The position numbers and the translations under genes are program-made. 64,000 bases of DNA, from contig JABSPK010000011.1 of NCBI GenBank assembly GCA_013214065.1, positions 1 to 64,000 of the forward strand, read 5' to 3'. The notes beneath the pieces were generated by a model. The model was not told the DNA's origin. It did no database searches and saw nothing but the letters and a program-made list of their open reading frames with translations. This document shows positions 62,164-64,000 of the stretch, piece after piece; the first letter of the stretch is position 1, and each line of letters begins with the position of its first letter. The DNA is from Flavobacteriaceae bacterium (lineage in GTDB: Bacteria; Bacteroidota; Bacteroidia; Flavobacteriales; Flavobacteriaceae).

Positions 62164-63489
62164 ATGATACTTTTAGGAGACAACGAATACTTTAAAGGCA
62201 TCGGCAAAATCGAGTTCGAAGGCAAAACATCCGACAACCCTTTTGCGTATAAATACTACAATCCCGATCAATTGGTGGCCGGCAAGACCATGCGGGAGCA
62301 TTTTAAATTCGCCATGGCGTATTGGCACACGCTCTGCGGTACCGGGGGCGATCCCTTTGGTCCGGGTACGAAGGCGTTTCCTTGGAGTACGGATGGCGAC
62401 CCGATAATGGCCGCGAAGCACAAGGCGGATGCCGCCTTTGAATTCATCACCAAAATGGGCTTTGACTATTTCTGTTTTCACGACTATGACTTGGTCGATG
62501 AAGGCCCAACACTGGCTGATTCGGAAAAAAGAATCCATGCCGTTACCGACTACCTCAAAGAAAAAATGGAAGCCGCTAACGTAAAACTGCTTTGGGGAAC
62601 CGCCAACCTCTTCTCGCACCCGCGGTATATGAACGGTGCGGCCTCCAATCCGAATTTCGATGTCGTCGCCCGAGCAGGGGCCCAATTAAAAATCGCCATA
62701 GATGCCACGGTGGCCTTGAATGGGGAAAACTATGTGTTCTGGGGTGGCCGTGAAGGGTACATGTCCTTATTGAACACCGACATGAAATTGGAGCAGGACA
62801 ATATCGGACGCTTTATGCGAATGGCCAGGGATTATGCCCGAAAGCAAGGCTTTAAAGGTAATTTCTTCATTGAACCCAAACCGATGGAACCGACCAAACA
62901 CCAATACGATTTCGATGCCGCCACCTCGATCAACTTTATCAGGGAACAAGGGTTGGCCGACGATTTCAAATTGAACATAGAAGTGAACCATGCGACCTTG
63001 GCTCAGCATACCTTTCAACATGAGTTGCAGGTTTCGGCCAATGCAGGGATGCTCGGCAGCATCGATGCCAATCGTGGTGATTACCAAAACGGATGGGATA
63101 CCGACCAATTCCCGAACAATATCCAAGAGACCGCCGAGGCCATGATGGTCTTTTTAAAGGCGGGTGGCCTACAGGGAGGCGGGGTGAATTTCGATGCCAA
63201 AACACGCCGTAATTCCACTGATCTCGAAGATATTTTCTTGGCCCATATCGGAGGGGCGGACACCTTCGCCCGAGGCTTGTTGGTCGCCGATGCCGTTCTT
63301 AACAACCCTCGTTATGAAGGCCTTTTAAGTGGACGCTACGACTCCTTCACCAAGGGGAAAGGCCTTGACTACGTCAACGGAAAACTCAAGTTGACCGACC
63401 TTTTCGACCTTGCGAAATCAGCTGGTGAACCCCAGCAATTAAGTGGCAAGCAGGAATTGTACGAGAACCTGTTGAACCAACACATCTAA
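62164..63489 (+). CDS. xylA: Xylose isomerase
   Basis: 441 residues, the class II length. Interconverts D-xylose and D-xylulose with two divalent metals. Motifs: '[12 protein letters not shown]' (catalytic His-Asp), '[16 protein letters not shown]' (metal Glu region), '[18 protein letters not shown]' (Glu and Lys), '[19 protein letters not shown]' (metal His) and '[20 protein letters not shown]'. Together with xylB and the symporter gene 4 nt downstream it forms a xylose utilisation operon. Confidence 0.97.
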   Translation: MILLGDNEYFKGIGKIEFEGKTSDNPFAYKYYNPDQLVAGKTMREHFKFAMAYWHTLCGTGGDPFGPGTKAFPWSTDGDPIMAAKHKADAAFEFITKMGFDYFCFHDYDLVDEGPTLADSEKRIHAVTDYLKEKMEAANVKLLWGTANLFSHPRYMNGAASNPNFDVVARAGAQLKIAIDATVALNGENYVFWGGREGYMSLLNTDMKLEQDNIGRFMRMARDYARKQGFKGNFFIEPKPMEPTKHQYDFDAATSINFIREQGLADDFKLNIEVNHATLAQHTFQHELQVSANAGMLGSIDANRGDYQNGWDTDQFPNNIQETAEAMMVFLKAGGLQGGGVNFDAKTRRNSTDLEDIFLAHIGGADTFARGLLVADAVLNNPRYEGLLSGRYDSFTKGKGLDYVNGKLKLTDLFDLAKSAGEPQQLSGKQELYENLLNQHI

Positions 63490-63493
63490 ACCT

Positions 63494-64000
63494 ATGGAAT
63501 CGCTATTGGAAACCGCGGATTGGTGGGTTTTGGCCCTCTACTTGCTGGCACTTATCGGAGTGGCTGTGTGGGTGGTCTTACAAAAGAACAAAAACACCGA
63601 AGATTACTTTCTCGCAGGTCGAAATGTGGGCTGGTTCGTCATCGGTGCCTCCATCTTCGCTTCCAATATCGGTTCGGAACACGTGGTAGGCCTCGCCGGT
63701 ACAGGTGCCGAATCCGGCATGCCCATGGCGCATTACGAACTGCACGCCTGGATCGTGCTTTTACTGGGTTGGTTGTTCCTTCCTTTTTATTTCAGGAGCA
63801 AGGCCTTTACCATGCCCGAATTTTTAGAGAAACGTTTCGACGCCCGTTCGCGCTGGTTCCTTTCCGTATTTTCCTTGGTCGGTTACGTCATCACCAAGGT
63901 TTCGGTGACCATCTATGCCGGAGGTATCGTGGTTTCAGAACTATTAGGCATTCCTTTTTGGTATGGAGCCATCGGCATCGTATTGTTTACCGGGGCCTAT
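63494..64000 (+). CDS. Sodium/solute symporter (SSS family), probable xylose transporter, N-terminal part
   Basis: 169 residues are visible before the window ends with the frame still open. Helices near 10-28, 43-64, 86-104, 124-147 and 152-169. 'KNTEDYFLAGRNVGWFVIGASIFASNIGSEHVVGLAGTGAESGM' is the SGLT-type SSS signature (TM1 with Na+ site). Starts 4 nt after xylA. Uptake of xylose or a related sugar across the inner membrane with sodium fits the operon; exact substrate unproven. Confidence 0.92.
   Translation, partial: MESLLETADWWVLALYLLALIGVAVWVVLQKNKNTEDYFLAGRNVGWFVIGASIFASNIGSEHVVGLAGTGAESGMPMAHYELHAWIVLLLGWLFLPFYFRSKAFTMPEFLEKRFDARSRWFLSVFSLVGYVITKVSVTIYAGGIVVSELLGIPFWYGAIGIVLFTGAY

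Noticed and set aside
1-64000. CRISPR arrays, prophage, defence islands or a secondary-metabolite cluster
   Set aside because: No spaced direct repeats, phage structural genes, nucleases of known defence systems or synthase modules were seen.

Overview
The window reads as chromosome of a marine-type flavobacterium (Bacteroidota, family Flavobacteriaceae). Supporting signs are a SusC/SusD pair, Bacteroidota promoter boxes (TTG, about 20 nt, TAnnTTTG), near absence of Shine-Dalgarno sequences, a BlaI/M56 pair, an LruC-domain protein and several families largely confined to this phylum (DUF4407, DUF4230, single-helix membrane sensors). No rRNA, CRISPR array or intact insertion sequence was seen.

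Layout. (1) 1-6.6 kb is visibly more AT-rich than the rest and holds accessory genes: the end of an outer-membrane receptor, lipoproteins, small membrane proteins and a broken IS1182-like transposase. It stops at a bidirectional terminator, an intact tRNA-Leu(UAG) and a 5' fragment of a second tRNA-Leu, which looks like a genomic-island edge. (2) 6.9-12.3 kb holds an M20 peptidase, a BlaI repressor with an M56 membrane peptidase under a triple-operator promoter, and a DUF4407 protein. (3) 12.3-35.2 kb is a large, almost entirely minus-strand exopolysaccharide locus. It has a response regulator, an initiating sugar transferase with a degenerate receiver domain, an outer-membrane factor, a chain-length/kinase-like protein, Wzx, Wzy, six glycosyltransferases or modifying enzymes, an LruC lipoprotein, UDP-glucuronate and UDP-xylose synthesis, and dTDP-L-rhamnose synthesis (rfbBACD). 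A plus-strand REC-histidine kinase is inserted among them. (4) 35.5-42.4 kb is a dense signalling cluster: H-NOX haem sensor, four-PAS histidine kinase, FIST (NosP-like) protein, second histidine kinase, Hpt, LytTR response regulator, STAS protein and a single-domain response regulator. (5) 42.6-48.5 kb is housekeeping and small genes (hemW, ruvC, cyclase, nitroreductase and others). (6) 48.5-55.2 kb is a complete histidine utilisation operon hutH-I-U-G with a divergent LysR regulator. (7) 55.7-64 kb holds SusC, SusD, then xylB, xylA and the start of a sodium/sugar symporter: uptake of a xylose-containing sugar and its entry into the pentose phosphate pathway.

The most interesting inference is that regions 3 and 4 form one programme. 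Both known bacterial NO-sensor families (H-NOX and FIST/NosP) sit side by side, each next to its own kinase, sharing one Hpt and one DNA-binding regulator, directly upstream of the polysaccharide locus. A promoter-like element (TTTnACAACA block plus a second block, 20-80 nt before the start codon) recurs in front of the H-NOX operon, the EPS response regulator, ugd and rfbB. A nitric-oxide-responsive switch over matrix polysaccharide is therefore a testable reading; it is not proven by sequence alone.
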